DNA of 64,000 nucleotides. It comes from Corynebacterium sanguinis. Lineage in GTDB: Bacteria > Actinomycetota > Actinomycetes > Mycobacteriales > Mycobacteriaceae. Within the stretch, counting starts at the first letter, position 1, and each line of letters opens with the position of its first letter. The stretch is from the NCBI RefSeq assembly GCF_007641235.1, contig NZ_CP038157.1, forward strand, positions 1,984,001 through 2,048,000, in the 5' to 3' direction. Made by a program: the position numbers and the translations under genes. The notes under the pieces were generated by a model that worked only from the letters and a program-made list of their open reading frames with translations, made no database searches and had not been told where the DNA came from. Below are positions 45,047 through 54,798 of the stretch, one piece after another.

Positions 45047-45075
45047 ATGCTAGTCTTTCGCGCTCTCAAGGGCAA
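45047..45075 (-). promoter_or_regulatory. rpsA promoter
   Basis: Minus strand: TTGCCC (45075 to 45070), 17-base spacer, TAGCAT (45052 to 45047). The leader would be about 135 nt. It lies just below the winged-helix gene (stop at 45100). Confidence 0.6.
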
Positions 45076-45099
45076 CACGGCCTCCCTTGCCTATCACGG

Positions 45100-46143
45100 T
45101 TACATCTCGACGGCCCCGAGCGCTGGGTAGGCAGCGAACTTACGCCGCACACCGGCATGGGCGTACTTGGGCACCCCTCCCACGTCGTCGATGACGAGTG
45201 TGCCGCCGGCACCTTTCCACGTCCCTCGGACAACACCGTCGACCACGATGGACTTGCGGAAGATTCCCATGTTGCGCGGGGCAAGGTGGGTGTGGACCTC
45301 CTCGGTCATCGCGAACAGGCGGTCCTTGTAACCGAGGATGTACTCGTCAAACGCGGGCAGCAGGTGCGGCTCGCGAAACGCCGAGGCTGGGGTTGCATCA
45401 AGCACCTCGGGCAGTGACGCGTGGAAGTAGTCCTCGCCGTCGCGAGTGAAGTCGTCGCCTAGATGCTCAAGCGCGGTGCGCACCTCACGTACGCCGAGCT
45501 TAGACCACCAGGTCACGTCTTCGCTGGTGACGGGCCCGTGCGTGGCGACGTAGCGGCGCACCAGCTCGTCGACCGCATCTTGGCGCTGCCCGTTGAACCG
45601 CTCCGCGATCCCGGGTGCTGCGGGCGCCGGGCCGAGTAGCTGGTTGCGTCCGAGGTAGGCGCAGGAGCCGTCGACAAGCAAGACGTAGCGGGAGCGATAC
45701 ACCATCGCATTGACGGGCTCCGGACTGTCCAGCACTCGGGCGACGATTGCCTTGTACTGGGCGTTGTCAACGGGCCCGTGTTCGAGGACGGCGTCGCGGA
45801 TCGCGTCGATACGCGCGGGGCTCACCCCCGCGGCATCGGCATTGCGAAGCGCGCCAGCGACGCCGGGCTTGGCCAACAGTTCGGTCAACCAGCGCATGTC
45901 CGCTGCCAAGGCAACGAAGACGGTGCCGCGCATCGGGTAGGCTCGCACGATCTCGTGGCCATCGAGTGCGGCAGCGACCGAGTCGATGCCGCCGGCATTG
46001 CGCAGCGCGATCGAGGAAAAGACCATCGTTTCCTGGCCCTGCATCAGCCCGAACGCGCGCACCGCGTCCACGGCGCTGGGCCACCCGTGGCCCACGAGCC
46101 GCTGGGAAAGCAGACGCGCCCTGGCCCTAGTGCGCTGCTTCAT
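45100..46143 (-). CDS. Winged-helix DNA-binding domain protein (HTH_42/AlkZ-like)
   Basis: A 347-residue protein of the HTH_42 family (winged-helix repeats, as in the AlkZ/YcaQ and AlkX DNA glycosylases). Recognisable pieces are QRLVGHGWPSAVDAVRAFG-like N-terminal helices, RGTVFVALAADMRWL, and the C-terminal LLPAFDEYILGYKDRL followed by FRKSIVVDGVVRGTWK. The QxQ catalytic motif of AlkZ is seen as LMQGQE only, so glycosylase activity is uncertain. The start overlaps the 3' end of polA by 17 bases, and a further ATG exists at 46155. Coupling to polA fits a repair role, but this is inference. Confidence 0.85.
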   Translation of the reverse strand: MKQRTRARARLLSQRLVGHGWPSAVDAVRAFGLMQGQETMVFSSIALRNAGGIDSVAAALDGHEIVRAYPMRGTVFVALAADMRWLTELLAKPGVAGALRNADAAGVSPARIDAIRDAVLEHGPVDNAQYKAIVARVLDSPEPVNAMVYRSRYVLLVDGSCAYLGRNQLLGPAPAAPGIAERFNGQRQDAVDELVRRYVATHGPVTSEDVTWWSKLGVREVRTALEHLGDDFTRDGEDYFHASLPEVLDATPASAFREPHLLPAFDEYILGYKDRLFAMTEEVHTHLAPRNMGIFRKSIVVDGVVRGTWKGAGGTLVIDDVGGVPKYAHAGVRRKFAAYPALGAVEM

Positions 46144-48766
46144 CCCAGTTTTCACCCGTCCCGGCGGAGACCTCCAGCGGCACGCGCAAGGTAATGGCGG
46201 AGTCCATTTCGCGCTCGACGATCTCGCGTACCCCCGTCAGCTCCCCGGGCGCGACCTCCACGACGAGCTCGTCGTGGACCTGCAGCAGCACCCGCGATGC
46301 AAACGGCTCCAGCGCGCGGTCGACGCGGATCATCGCCACCTTGATAATGTCCGCGGCCGAGCCCTGGATCGGCGCGTTCAGTGCGGCGCGCTCGGCGTTT
46401 TCGCGGGCGACGCGGTTGTCGCTGATCAGCTCCGGCAGGTAGCGGCGCCGGCCGAAGACCGTGGAGGTGTAGCCATCGCGGCGCGCCTGCTCCACCACGT
46501 TGTCCAGGTAGCGCTTGACCCCGCCGAAGCGCTCAAAGTAGCTCTCCATGATGCTCTTCGCCTCGCCCGCGGAGATGGAGAGCTGGTTGGACAACCCGTA
46601 CGCCGACAGGCCGTAGACGAGGCCGTAGGACATGGCCTTGACGCGGCGGCGCAGCTCCGGGGTGACCTGGTCGATGGGCACATCGAAGACGCGCGAGCCG
46701 ACGAAGTTGTGCAGGTCCTCGCCCTCGCGGTAGGCCTCGATCAGGCCTGAGTCCTGCGACAGGTGCGCCATCACGCGCATCTCAATCTGCGAGTAATCGG
46801 CGGTAAGCAGGCATTCGTAGTCGGAGCCCACGGTAAACGCGGAGCGGATGCGCCGACCAGCTTCGGTGCGCACCGGGATGTTCTGCAGGTTCGGGTCCAC
46901 CGAGGACAGCCGGCCCGTGGACGCGACGGTCTGCTTGAAGGTGGTGTGGATGCGCCCGTCGTCGGCGACCGCCTTGATCAGGCCCTCGATGGTGGACTTC
47001 ATCTTCTGGTACTCGCGGTGTGCCAGCAGCTTGTCCAAAAACGGGTGGGGGTTCTTCTCCGCCAGGGCCTCGATCTCGCCAGCCGCGGTGGAATACCCAG
47101 TCTTGGTCTTCTTCGTCTTCGGCAGCCCCAACTTGTCAAACAGGACCACTGAGAGCTGCTTGGGGCTCGACAGGTTCAGCGAGGGCTCGTCGACAAGCTG
47201 GCGGGCCTCCTCCTCGACCTGGGTGACCTTGGCCGCGAAGTCCTTGAGCTGGCCCTCCAGCACGTCGACGTCCACGGCGATGCCGGCGTGCTCCATCTCC
47301 GCGAGGATCGATACCAGCGGCAGCTCGAGGTCGGCGTACAAGTCGTAGGAGTCGATGCCGCGCAGCTGCGTGCTGAGCTCCTCGGCGAGCTCGAGCACCG
47401 CCGCGGCCGCGTCCACCAGCGAGGTATCGCCGAGCAGGCTGAGCTGGTCGCCGCCGAGGTTGAGCTGGCGCTGCAGGTGGCGCTGGTACACGTCGCTGAG
47501 CTCGTAGGTGCGCTGGCCAGGCCGCAGCAGGTAGGCCGCGATCGCTGTGTCGTGCGCGATGCCACGCAGGGTGATGCCGCGGCCCTTGAGCATGTGGAAC
47601 ACGGTCTTCGCGTCGTGCAGGTACTTCGGATCCTCCGACTCGGCCCAGGCCTTCAAAGCGGAATCCTCCGCGGGAGTAAGCTCGGCGAGCTCCTTATGGA
47701 CTCCGCGGCGCTGCTTATCGACGACCGCCAGCGCCGACGCATCTCCCCGCCCGGGAGCGCCGTTGCCGGTCACCACCACCGCGAGGCCCTGGCCGTCGCG
47801 CTCTGTGAGCCACGTATCCAGCGGCGCGTCGTCGATCTCTACGTCGGCGAGCTCGGCCGTCTCCGGCGCGGGTGCCTCTCCCGTCGTGGGCACGGCCGCG
47901 AGCACGCGCTCGCGCAGGTTGACGCCGAACTCCAGGTCGTCGAACGAGCTGGCAACCGCGTTGACGTCGGCCGGCTTCATCTCCAGGTCCTCCGGGCCGA
48001 CCGGCAGCTCAACGTCCGTGACCATCTGCGTCAGCTCGCGGTTGAGCCGCACCTGGTCGATGCGCTCGCGGAAGTTATTGCCCGCCACGCCCTTGATCTC
48101 GTCCGCGTGCTCGATGAGCCCTTCGAGATCGCCGTACTCGGTGATCCACTTGGTCGCGGTCTTCTCCCCCACCTTGGGCACCGAGGGCAGGTTGTCCGAC
48201 GGGTCGCCACGCAGGGCCGCGAAGTCGGGGTACTGCGCCGGGGTCAGGCCGTACTTCTCCTCCACGGACTCCGGGGTAAACCGCGTCATGTTGGACACGC
48301 CCCGCATGGGGTAGAGCAGCGTGGTGGAGGCGTCGACAAGCTGAATGTAGTCGCGATCGCCCGAGACGAGCACGATCTCGAAGTCGCCCCCGGCGCGCGC
48401 CTCGGTCACGAGCGTGGCGACGATGTCGTCCGCCTCGTAGTTCTCCTTCGACAGCGTCACGATACCGAGCTCGCCCAGGACTTCCTCGATGATCGGCACC
48501 TGGCCCTTGAACTCCGGCGGCGAAGCCTCGCGCTGCGCCTTGTACTCGGGGAAGCGCTCCGTGCGAAACGTTTTGCGCCCCACGTCGAAGGCGACCGCGG
48601 CGTGGGTCGGCTTCTCCTCGGCGATGATGTTGGCGAACATCGAGAGGAAGCCGTACACCGCGTTGGTGTGCTGGCCGCCCGAGGTGGAGAAGTTCTCCGC
48701 CGGAAGCGCGAAGAAGGCCCGGAATGCCATGGAGTGGCCGTCGATAAGCAAAAGGCGTTGAGTCAC
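46127..48766 (-). CDS. polA: DNA polymerase I
   Basis: 879 residues. The N-terminal 5' nuclease (about 1-300) has MTQRLLLIDGHSMAFRAFFAL, YKAQREASPPEF and GDPSDNLPSVPKVGEKTA. The middle exonuclease-like domain lacks the DxE proofreading residues, as in mycobacterial PolA. The polymerase domain has motif A (LTADYSQIEMRVMAHLS), the O-helix with RRRVKAMSYGLVYGLS and motif C (VLLQVHDELVVEV). It fills gaps after excision repair and removes RNA primers. It runs convergently towards nothing on its strand except the overlapped winged-helix gene. The very long open frame on the opposite strand is a shadow. Confidence 0.97.
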   Translation of the reverse strand: MTQRLLLIDGHSMAFRAFFALPAENFSTSGGQHTNAVYGFLSMFANIIAEEKPTHAAVAFDVGRKTFRTERFPEYKAQREASPPEFKGQVPIIEEVLGELGIVTLSKENYEADDIVATLVTEARAGGDFEIVLVSGDRDYIQLVDASTTLLYPMRGVSNMTRFTPESVEEKYGLTPAQYPDFAALRGDPSDNLPSVPKVGEKTATKWITEYGDLEGLIEHADEIKGVAGNNFRERIDQVRLNRELTQMVTDVELPVGPEDLEMKPADVNAVASSFDDLEFGVNLRERVLAAVPTTGEAPAPETAELADVEIDDAPLDTWLTERDGQGLAVVVTGNGAPGRGDASALAVVDKQRRGVHKELAELTPAEDSALKAWAESEDPKYLHDAKTVFHMLKGRGITLRGIAHDTAIAAYLLRPGQRTYELSDVYQRHLQRQLNLGGDQLSLLGDTSLVDAAAAVLELAEELSTQLRGIDSYDLYADLELPLVSILAEMEHAGIAVDVDVLEGQLKDFAAKVTQVEEEARQLVDEPSLNLSSPKQLSVVLFDKLGLPKTKKTKTGYSTAAGEIEALAEKNPHPFLDKLLAHREYQKMKSTIEGLIKAVADDGRIHTTFKQTVASTGRLSSVDPNLQNIPVRTEAGRRIRSAFTVGSDYECLLTADYSQIEMRVMAHLSQDSGLIEAYREGEDLHNFVGSRVFDVPIDQVTPELRRRVKAMSYGLVYGLSAYGLSNQLSISAGEAKSIMESYFERFGGVKRYLDNVVEQARRDGYTSTVFGRRRYLPELISDNRVARENAERAALNAPIQGSAADIIKVAMIRVDRALEPFASRVLLQVHDELVVEVAPGELTGVREIVEREMDSAITLRVPLEVSAGTGENWDEAAH

Positions 48767-48790
48767 GCTGCCCAGTCTAGCCAGGCGCGC

Positions 48791-50260
48791 CTACCCCAGC
48801 TTCGCAGTGATCCACCTGCGGGAGGCGAAGATCGCGGCGCCGACGGCGAGCATGACCGCGGCGGTGGTGAGGAAGTACGTGCGTTCCGACGCCGCGCTCG
48901 ACGGGTCGTAGAAACCCGCCAGCGCGCCCGACATGGCGGTGCCCAGTGCGACCGAGAGCAGCCAGAGCGCGAACGCGCGAGTGTGAAACGCTTGCGGGGC
49001 GACCAGCGTGGCCATCGAGTTGCCGACGGGGCTGAGCATGAGCTCGGCCATGGTGAACAGGAAAAGGATGACAACGATCGCCCAGAACGGCGTCGAGTTC
49101 GGCCCGCCGCCGACGAACGGGAGGAACACGAGCGTGGCCAGGCCGATGATGAAAAGCGCCAGCGAGAACTTCGTGGCGTACGACGGCTGGCGCGAGCCCA
49201 GTTTGGTCCAGACGACGCCGAAGACGCCGGCGAACAGGATCACAAAGAGGGGGTTCAGCGACTGCACCACGCCGGGCGGCAGCTCGTAGCCGAAGAACGT
49301 GCGGTTCAGGCGCTCGTCCGAGTACAGGGCGACGACCGTGAACTGCTGCTGGAACACCGACCAAAACGCCACGGAGGCGGCGAACATCGGAATGAAGCCG
49401 ATCAGCCGCGAACGCTCCTCTCCGGTCACCAGATCCGAGCGGTGCATCTGCACCCACAGCGTCACCGCCGTCACTAGGGCTAAGACCACCACGATGGTGG
49501 ACAGGTGCGAGAGCTTGACTACCCCGGTGGCGATGAGCACGGCCACGAGCGCGACGGCCGCGACCACACCGAGCGCGACCGGCACGTAACGGGAGCGCGG
49601 CAGTGGGTTGGCCACCTCATGGCCAGCGGTTTCCACGGTGTGGCGGCGCATCAGCACGTACTGCGCCAGGCCGATCGCCATGAGCACGGCGGCGGTGCCG
49701 AAGCCCCAGTGGAAGCCCTTCCACCCCCAGAACGCGTTGGTGATCAGTGGGCCGAGGAGCCCGCCGATGTTGACGCCCATGTAGTAGATGGAAAAGCCGC
49801 CATCGCGACGCTTGTCCTCACGGCTGTACAGGTCGCCGAGCAGTACCTGGGAGGTGGTTTTCAGCGCACCCGAGCCGACCGCGATGCTCACCAGCCCGAT
49901 GCCGACGCCGCTGAAGCCGGGGATCACCGCCAGCGAGATGTGGCCGAACATGATCAGGATGGCGGAGTAAAACAGGGTCCGCTCCGCCGACAGGATGCGG
50001 TCGGCGACCCACGCCCCGGCGACGCTGGTCAGATACACCAAGCCGCCGTACGCACCGACGATGGACAGCGCCGCTTCCTGGCTGAGCCCGAGCCCGCCGT
50101 CCGACACGGAGTAGTAGAGGTAGAAAGCGAGAAGCGCCTGCAGGCCATAAAAGCTGAAGCGCTCCCACATCTCCACGCCGGCGAGATTAGCCAGGCCCCA
50201 CGGGTGGCCGAGGAACTGGCGCTCGCCGTCGCGTGGCCGCGTTGCTGATTGATTGCTCAT
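48791..50260 (-). CDS. Proton-dependent peptide transporter (POT/PTR2 family)
   Basis: A 489-residue membrane protein with about 14 hydrophobic helices, the bacterial POT layout of 12 plus two. The ExxERF motif is present as VEMWERFSFYG in helix 1, and the family motif GGLLGPLITN-like FSIYYMGVNIGGLLGPL in helix 5. A FxxxxWSVFQQQ segment (VAFWSVFQQQF) is in helix 7. It should import di- and tripeptides with protons. The gene is divergent from the broken symporter gene. The start ATG at 50260 is only weakly supported by upstream sequence. Confidence 0.93.
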   Translation of the reverse strand: MSNQSATRPRDGERQFLGHPWGLANLAGVEMWERFSFYGLQALLAFYLYYSVSDGGLGLSQEAALSIVGAYGGLVYLTSVAGAWVADRILSAERTLFYSAILIMFGHISLAVIPGFSGVGIGLVSIAVGSGALKTTSQVLLGDLYSREDKRRDGGFSIYYMGVNIGGLLGPLITNAFWGWKGFHWGFGTAAVLMAIGLAQYVLMRRHTVETAGHEVANPLPRSRYVPVALGVVAAVALVAVLIATGVVKLSHLSTIVVVLALVTAVTLWVQMHRSDLVTGEERSRLIGFIPMFAASVAFWSVFQQQFTVVALYSDERLNRTFFGYELPPGVVQSLNPLFVILFAGVFGVVWTKLGSRQPSYATKFSLALFIIGLATLVFLPFVGGGPNSTPFWAIVVILFLFTMAELMLSPVGNSMATLVAPQAFHTRAFALWLLSVALGTAMSGALAGFYDPSSAASERTYFLTTAAVMLAVGAAIFASRRWITAKLG

Positions 50261-50470
50261 CGGCCTAGTGCATCACTGCGTTTTGCCCTGCCCGTGAAAG
50301 GGGTACCGACTAGTATCGTTCAACTTAGGCGCATAGACCGATTTTTACGTTTTGTGGCCGGGAAATATGTTGGGCTTCTGAATCGTTGCGAAGTGGTGAA
50401 ACAGTTTATTTGTCAGTTTCCAGTAGACCGCTTGGTTCGCTTGTATCTCATCATCGTGGAAGGAAAGCCA

Positions 50471-51729
50471 GTGAAGTAGTTCGGCTTCGGTGCGCAGGTG
50501 CTCACCGGCCTTGTAGTCGGCCTCATCCTCGGGTTCATCGCCCGTGCCGGGGATGTCGAGTGGCTCGGTGGGATCTTGAACTGGACCGGCTCCACGTACG
50601 TGCAGCTGTTGAAGCTTCTGATTCCGCCGCTCGTGTTCACCGCGGTGGTGACCTCCGTGGCCAACCTGCGCAAGGTGACCAACGCCGCGCGGCTCGCGGG
50701 CAGACCCTGATCTGGTTCGCCATCACCGGGTTCGTCTCGGTGCTCATCGGCATCGCGGTCGCGCTGGTCATCCGACCGGGCGCGAACTCCACGGTGGATC
50801 CTTCCGCCGCGGCCGAGCCCTCGTCGTCGGGCTTCTGGCTCGCCTTCATTAACTCGGTGGTGCCCGAGAACTTCCTCGGCATTAGCGCTGATGTGGCTAA
50901 CGACGGCGAGCTCTCCATCGGGTTCAACGTCCTGCAGATCCTCGTCATCTCGCTGGCGATCGGCATCGCTGCTGTCAAAGCCGGTGCGAAGGCGAAGCCG
51001 TTCATCGCGTTTTCCGAATCCCTGCTCGAGATCATCCAGGTCGCGCTGTGGTGGGTCATCCGCCTCGCCCCGATCGGCAGCGCCGCGCTGATCGGCAACG
51101 CCGTGGCCACCTACGGCTGGGAGGCGCTCGGCTCACTCGGCATGTTCGTGCTGGCCATCTACGTCGGCCTTGCGCTGGTGATCTTCGGCTTCTACCCCGC
51201 CCTGCTCGCGCTCAACGGCCTGCCCGTCGCGGACTTCTTCAAGCGCGTGTGGCCCGTGACGACGCTCGGCTTCGTCACCCGTTCGTCCCTCGGCGTGCTT
51301 CCCGTCAACCAGCGCACGGTCGAGAAATCCATGGGCGTGCCCAGCGAGTACGCGTCCTTCGTCATGCCCTTGGCCGCCACCTCCAAGATGGACGGCTGCG
51401 CCTCGATCTACCCGGCGGTAGCGGCGATCTTCGTCAGCCAGTTCTACGGCATCCCGCTGGGTATCGCGGACTACTTCCTCATCGTGCTCACCGCGGTGCT
51501 CGGCTCCGCGGCGACGGCCGGCACGACCGGCGCCACCGTGATGCTCACGCTGACGCTGTCCACGCTGGGCCTGCCGCTCGCGGGCGTTGGCCTGCTGCTC
51601 GCCATCGAGCCGATTGTGGACATGGGGCGCACCGCCGTTAACGTCACCGGTCAATCGCTCGTTGCCACGATCGTCGCCAAGCGCGAGCAGATCATTAACC
51701 GCTCAGCCTGGGAAAAAGTCAGCGCCTAG
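50471..51729 (+). pseudogene. Dicarboxylate/amino acid:cation symporter, two lesions
   Basis: A DAACS-family (GltP/DctA-like) symporter. The start GTG AAG is followed by TAG as third codon, then FGFGAQVLTGLVVGLILGF in the same frame. The frame breaks at about 50700, where GCGGGCAGACC lacks one C compared with an expected GGC CAG (AGQTLIW). The rest is intact in the next frame: NTSS-like VTRSSLGVLPVNQRTVE, ATSKMDGCASIYPAVAAIF and the GTTGATVMLTLTLS and IEPIVDMGRTAVNVTGQ signature. GGAAGGAAAG lies before the GTG. With both lesions repaired it would have about 419 residues. The four-base CTAG overlap at its end is shared with the convergent DUF218 gene. Confidence 0.85.
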
Positions 51730-52286
51730 TTCACCGTCGACGGGACCGCGAGCCACAGCGCGTTACCGGAGGCGTTGGTGTACGTGTCGATCGCGCGTGG
51801 AATGTGATTCGGAGAGGTCACGAGCACGCCGACCGGCATGACGTTGCCGGAGCTTCCGGCACTGTCCGCGGTGGCCTGGGCGTTGCCTACCGTCGAGTAG
51901 GCGGTGGTGTCAACGTGGATGCGGGCGGGGTCCACCAAGGTCCTGACTAAATAGTCGCGCATGTACTCCGCCTCCGCCTGGCAGCCGGGCTGGGTGTGCC
52001 CGCCGGTGACCACGATCGGGTTGGCGGGGTGCAGCAGCGCGACGCCACGGGCGGTGGCGAGGCGGTCATCGAGGACCGCCGGGGCCGAGCAATCAGGATT
52101 CAGGCGCGCTCCCAACACGACGATGGGGACGCGGGAGTCGGAGAGCACGGCGTGGGCCGCGGCCACACCGAGCGGCGAGGCCTTCAGGCCCGTGGCCAAG
52201 TCGTTCAAGCCCGCCGCCTGCGCGTTTGCCGGAGCGAGCGTCGCCACGCATGCCGCGGCGAGTGCCGCCGCAATCGTACGCCGCAT
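51726..52286 (-). CDS. Secreted DUF218/YdcF-SanA-like protein
   Basis: 186 residues. An N-terminal signal peptide (MRRTIAAALAAACVATLAPA ending AQA) is followed by a DUF218 domain: VPIVVLGARLNPDCSAPAV, RLATARGVAL, PIVVTGGHTQPGCQAEAEYM and VLVTSPNHIPRAIDTY. SanA and ElyC of this family affect the cell envelope in enterobacteria; the activity is unknown. A GTG at 52340 in the same frame could be the start, but it would put 18 residues before a normal signal peptide. An inverted repeat TTGACA-5-TGTCAA spans 52334-52350, just over that GTG, and may be an operator. Confidence 0.8.
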   Translation of the reverse strand: MRRTIAAALAAACVATLAPANAQAAGLNDLATGLKASPLGVAAAHAVLSDSRVPIVVLGARLNPDCSAPAVLDDRLATARGVALLHPANPIVVTGGHTQPGCQAEAEYMRDYLVRTLVDPARIHVDTTAYSTVGNAQATADSAGSSGNVMPVGVLVTSPNHIPRAIDTYTNASGNALWLAVPSTVN

Positions 52287-52402
52287 AGTAAAGCCAGTTG
52301 CCACCTTGGGACTCCATTCTGTCGCCACTTTTGTTGACACCGATTGTCAAACCGCCGCCAGTCTAGCGGCCCGCTTGAGCCGGGGGTAGTCCTGGGTGAA
52401 TA

Positions 52403-53434
52403 TTATTCCCTTTCCGCCTGTACGCGGTCCAGCTCGGCGGCGATGCTCGGCCACAGCTGGTTGAGAACGTGGTCCCAGGTCAGGACCCCGCGCACCACTG
52501 AGCTGTCGGCGTCGTCGGTGACCACCACGACCTGTTCGTTGCGCATCCGCATCTGCTCCAACGCGTCCGAAATAGACGTCTGCGCCGGCAGCGTGAGCGC
52601 CGGGCGGGAGAACTGAGCGGCCGGCGCCTCGGGGGCGGCGCGTAGCGTGTCTCGGACGTGGACCACGCTGGGGCCGGCGTCGAGAAGCACGCGCAAGTCG
52701 CCGCTTTTCAACGCAGCGCGCTGCACGACGGCCACGGTGGCGTCGCGGGGCAGCGTCCGCGGTGCAGTAACCACCGCGCCAACGGTCTCGCGCTCGAGCT
52801 CGATGACGCCGGTAATCTGCGCGGCGGAAGCGCTATCCAGCGCGCCCGTCTCTCGCGAGTGCTGGACCAGGAGATTCAGGGTTTCGTAGTCGTAGCCGCG
52901 CGCCGCCGCGCGATCCACGGGTTCCTCCCCCGCCTTGACCACCAGGCGGTTCGCCACCCGGTTGATCCACGTCAGCAGCGGCCGGAAGATCGCGATGAAC
53001 CCGCGGGCGGGGATCGCGATGAAGCGTAGCGCCGTGTCCGGGTGCGTGATCGCCCAGGACTTCGGCGCCATCTCGCCGATGACGAGGTGGATAAACGTGA
53101 CCACAAACAGAGCGAGCACGAACGACACCACATCCGCCGCCGTGTACGGCAGGCCAAGTGCCGTAAACATCGGCATCATCGCGTCGTGGACCCAGGGTTT
53201 CGTGATCGCGCCGAGCGCGAAGGTGCAGACCGTGATGCCGAGCTGCGCGCCGGCGAGCATGAGCGTTAGCTCATTGAGGCTGCGCAGCGCGGCGCGTGAG
53301 GCCGCCGAGGTTTCCGCGGTCTCTTCGAGGCGGTGGCGCCTCGCCGCGAGCAGCGCGAACTCGATGATGACGAAGAACGCCGACAGCGCAATCAGCACAA
53401 TTGTCGCGGGCAGGGCTATGTACCACTCGGTCAC
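52403..53434 (-). CDS. CNNM/CorC-type transporter (DUF21 and CBS domains), short form
   Basis: 343 residues. A DUF21 (CNNM) membrane domain with four hydrophobic helices (residues about 1-140, containing LAGAQLGITVCTFALG and HLVIGEMAPKSWAI) is followed by a pair of degenerate CBS domains. The C-terminal CorC_HlyC domain of the upstream partner is absent. Such proteins are linked to magnesium or cobalt efflux; the ion here is unknown. It overlaps the upstream paralogue by an ATGA, so the two are translated together and may form a heterodimer. Confidence 0.9.
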   Translation of the reverse strand: MTEWYIALPATIVLIALSAFFVIIEFALLAARRHRLEETAETSAASRAALRSLNELTLMLAGAQLGITVCTFALGAITKPWVHDAMMPMFTALGLPYTAADVVSFVLALFVVTFIHLVIGEMAPKSWAITHPDTALRFIAIPARGFIAIFRPLLTWINRVANRLVVKAGEEPVDRAAARGYDYETLNLLVQHSRETGALDSASAAQITGVIELERETVGAVVTAPRTLPRDATVAVVQRAALKSGDLRVLLDAGPSVVHVRDTLRAAPEAPAAQFSRPALTLPAQTSISDALEQMRMRNEQVVVVTDDADSSVVRGVLTWDHVLNQLWPSIAAELDRVQAERE

Positions 53435-54798
53435 TGTTCGTCCCCTTCTTCCTCAATGAGCGTGAGCTTGACGACGCCCGGCACGTGCCTTTCCACACTT
53501 TCAACCTCAGCCCTCAAAATGCGCACCGGGGCTTCGTCCCCGTCGAGGTAGTCCTCGGGCTCCGCGGCGAGTTCGATGTCGTGTGTCTCGCCGGAATCGA
53601 CGAGCCCGCCTGCCTCCGCCAGCACGAGTCCGGAGATGGTCTCGAAGTCGCCGGCGGGCAGGTCGTGGCCGATGGTGCGTTCGACCTCGTCAAGGGGCGT
53701 GTCTCCCCCGACGATCCACTGGTTCTCCCCCGCGATCGCGATGTCCTCGGATACCGGCAGGTCGTGCTCGTCGGCGACATCGCCGAGGATTTCCTCGGCC
53801 ATGTCCTCCTGGGTGATGATGCCGATGAACCCGCCGTACTCGTCGATGACGCTGGCGAGCCGTTCGCCTTCGCTGCGCAGCTGGGTCACGGCGTCGGGCA
53901 GGCTCATCAGCTCTGGGACGACGACCGCCGGGCGCATCAGGGCGCTGACGGGGGTGGCGTCGGGAAGCTCGGTGCCCAGCACGTCGAGGAGGTGCAGCAC
54001 ACCGACGGGCACGTGCTCTTTGTCGATGATCGGGTAGCGCGTGTGGGCGCTTGCCATCAGCTCGCGCGCGTGGCCAATGGTGTCGTCGGGAGCGAGGACG
54101 TCGGCACGCGAGCGCGGGATCATGGCGTGGCCGACGTTGCGGTCAGGGAAGTCGAGCAAGCGATCGAGGATCATGAAGGTGCGGTCGTCGAGGTCGCCGC
54201 TCTCGCGCGATTGGCTGAGGATGTGGTCGAGGTCCTCGGCGGTGGCGGATGAGTCAATGTCTTCGACCGGCTCGATGCGCAGTAGCTTCAGGAAGGCGTT
54301 GGATGAGACGTCGAAAAATGTGATCAGCCAGCCGGTGAGCTTGAGGTACAGCGCGGTCGATGGCGCGAGCGCGAGCGACGACTTCATCGGCGCGGCGATG
54401 GTGTAGTTCTTGGGAAAGAGCTCGCCGAAGATCATTTGCACGATCGTCGACAAGGCCAGGGCGAGCACCGTGGCGACGCCGATGGAGACCGCCGGCGGAA
54501 AGCCCACTCCCCCGAGCAGCTTGCCCAGCGCCTCACCGACAAGCGGTTCCGCGACGAAACCGACGAGCAGGCCGGTGACCGTGATGCCGAGCTGGGCGCC
54601 GGAGAGCATGAACGACGTCCGGTCGGTGATCTTCAGCGCTTTGGCGGCCTTGGCGTCCCCGCCCTCGGCACGGGCCCGCAGTTGGGTGCGGTCGACGGAC
54701 ATGTAGGCGAATTCCTGGGCGACGAAGTAGCCGTTGGCCACAATGATCACGCCGATAACGAGAAGGCCAATAACCAGAGCACCGACTGCCGCTAGCAC
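53431..54798 (-). CDS. CNNM/CorC-type transporter (DUF21, CBS pair, CorC_HlyC)
   Basis: 455 residues: DUF21 membrane domain (about 1-190, with LSGAQLGITVTGLLVGFVAEP and IFGELFPKNYTIA), a CBS pair (about 210-335, containing HTRYPIIDKEHVPVG and ASVIDEYGGFIGIITQEDMAEEILG), and the CorC_HlyC domain (about 350-430, with GDTPLDEVERTIGHDLP). This is the complete domain set of bacterial CNNM-type magnesium transporters. The start GTG at 54798 follows GGGGGAGG by 7-8 bases. This ribosome binding site lies in one arm of a leader hairpin, suggesting control by the structured leader. Confidence 0.92.
   Translation of the reverse strand: MLAAVGALVIGLLVIGVIIVANGYFVAQEFAYMSVDRTQLRARAEGGDAKAAKALKITDRTSFMLSGAQLGITVTGLLVGFVAEPLVGEALGKLLGGVGFPPAVSIGVATVLALALSTIVQMIFGELFPKNYTIAAPMKSSLALAPSTALYLKLTGWLITFFDVSSNAFLKLLRIEPVEDIDSSATAEDLDHILSQSRESGDLDDRTFMILDRLLDFPDRNVGHAMIPRSRADVLAPDDTIGHARELMASAHTRYPIIDKEHVPVGVLHLLDVLGTELPDATPVSALMRPAVVVPELMSLPDAVTQLRSEGERLASVIDEYGGFIGIITQEDMAEEILGDVADEHDLPVSEDIAIAGENQWIVGGDTPLDEVERTIGHDLPAGDFETISGLVLAEAGGLVDSGETHDIELAAEPEDYLDGDEAPVRILRAEVESVERHVPGVVKLTLIEEEGDEQ

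Noticed and set aside
47288..49477. 729-codon plus-strand frame opposite polA and the peptide transporter
   Set aside because: It runs antisense to two clear genes and arises from the high G+C third positions.
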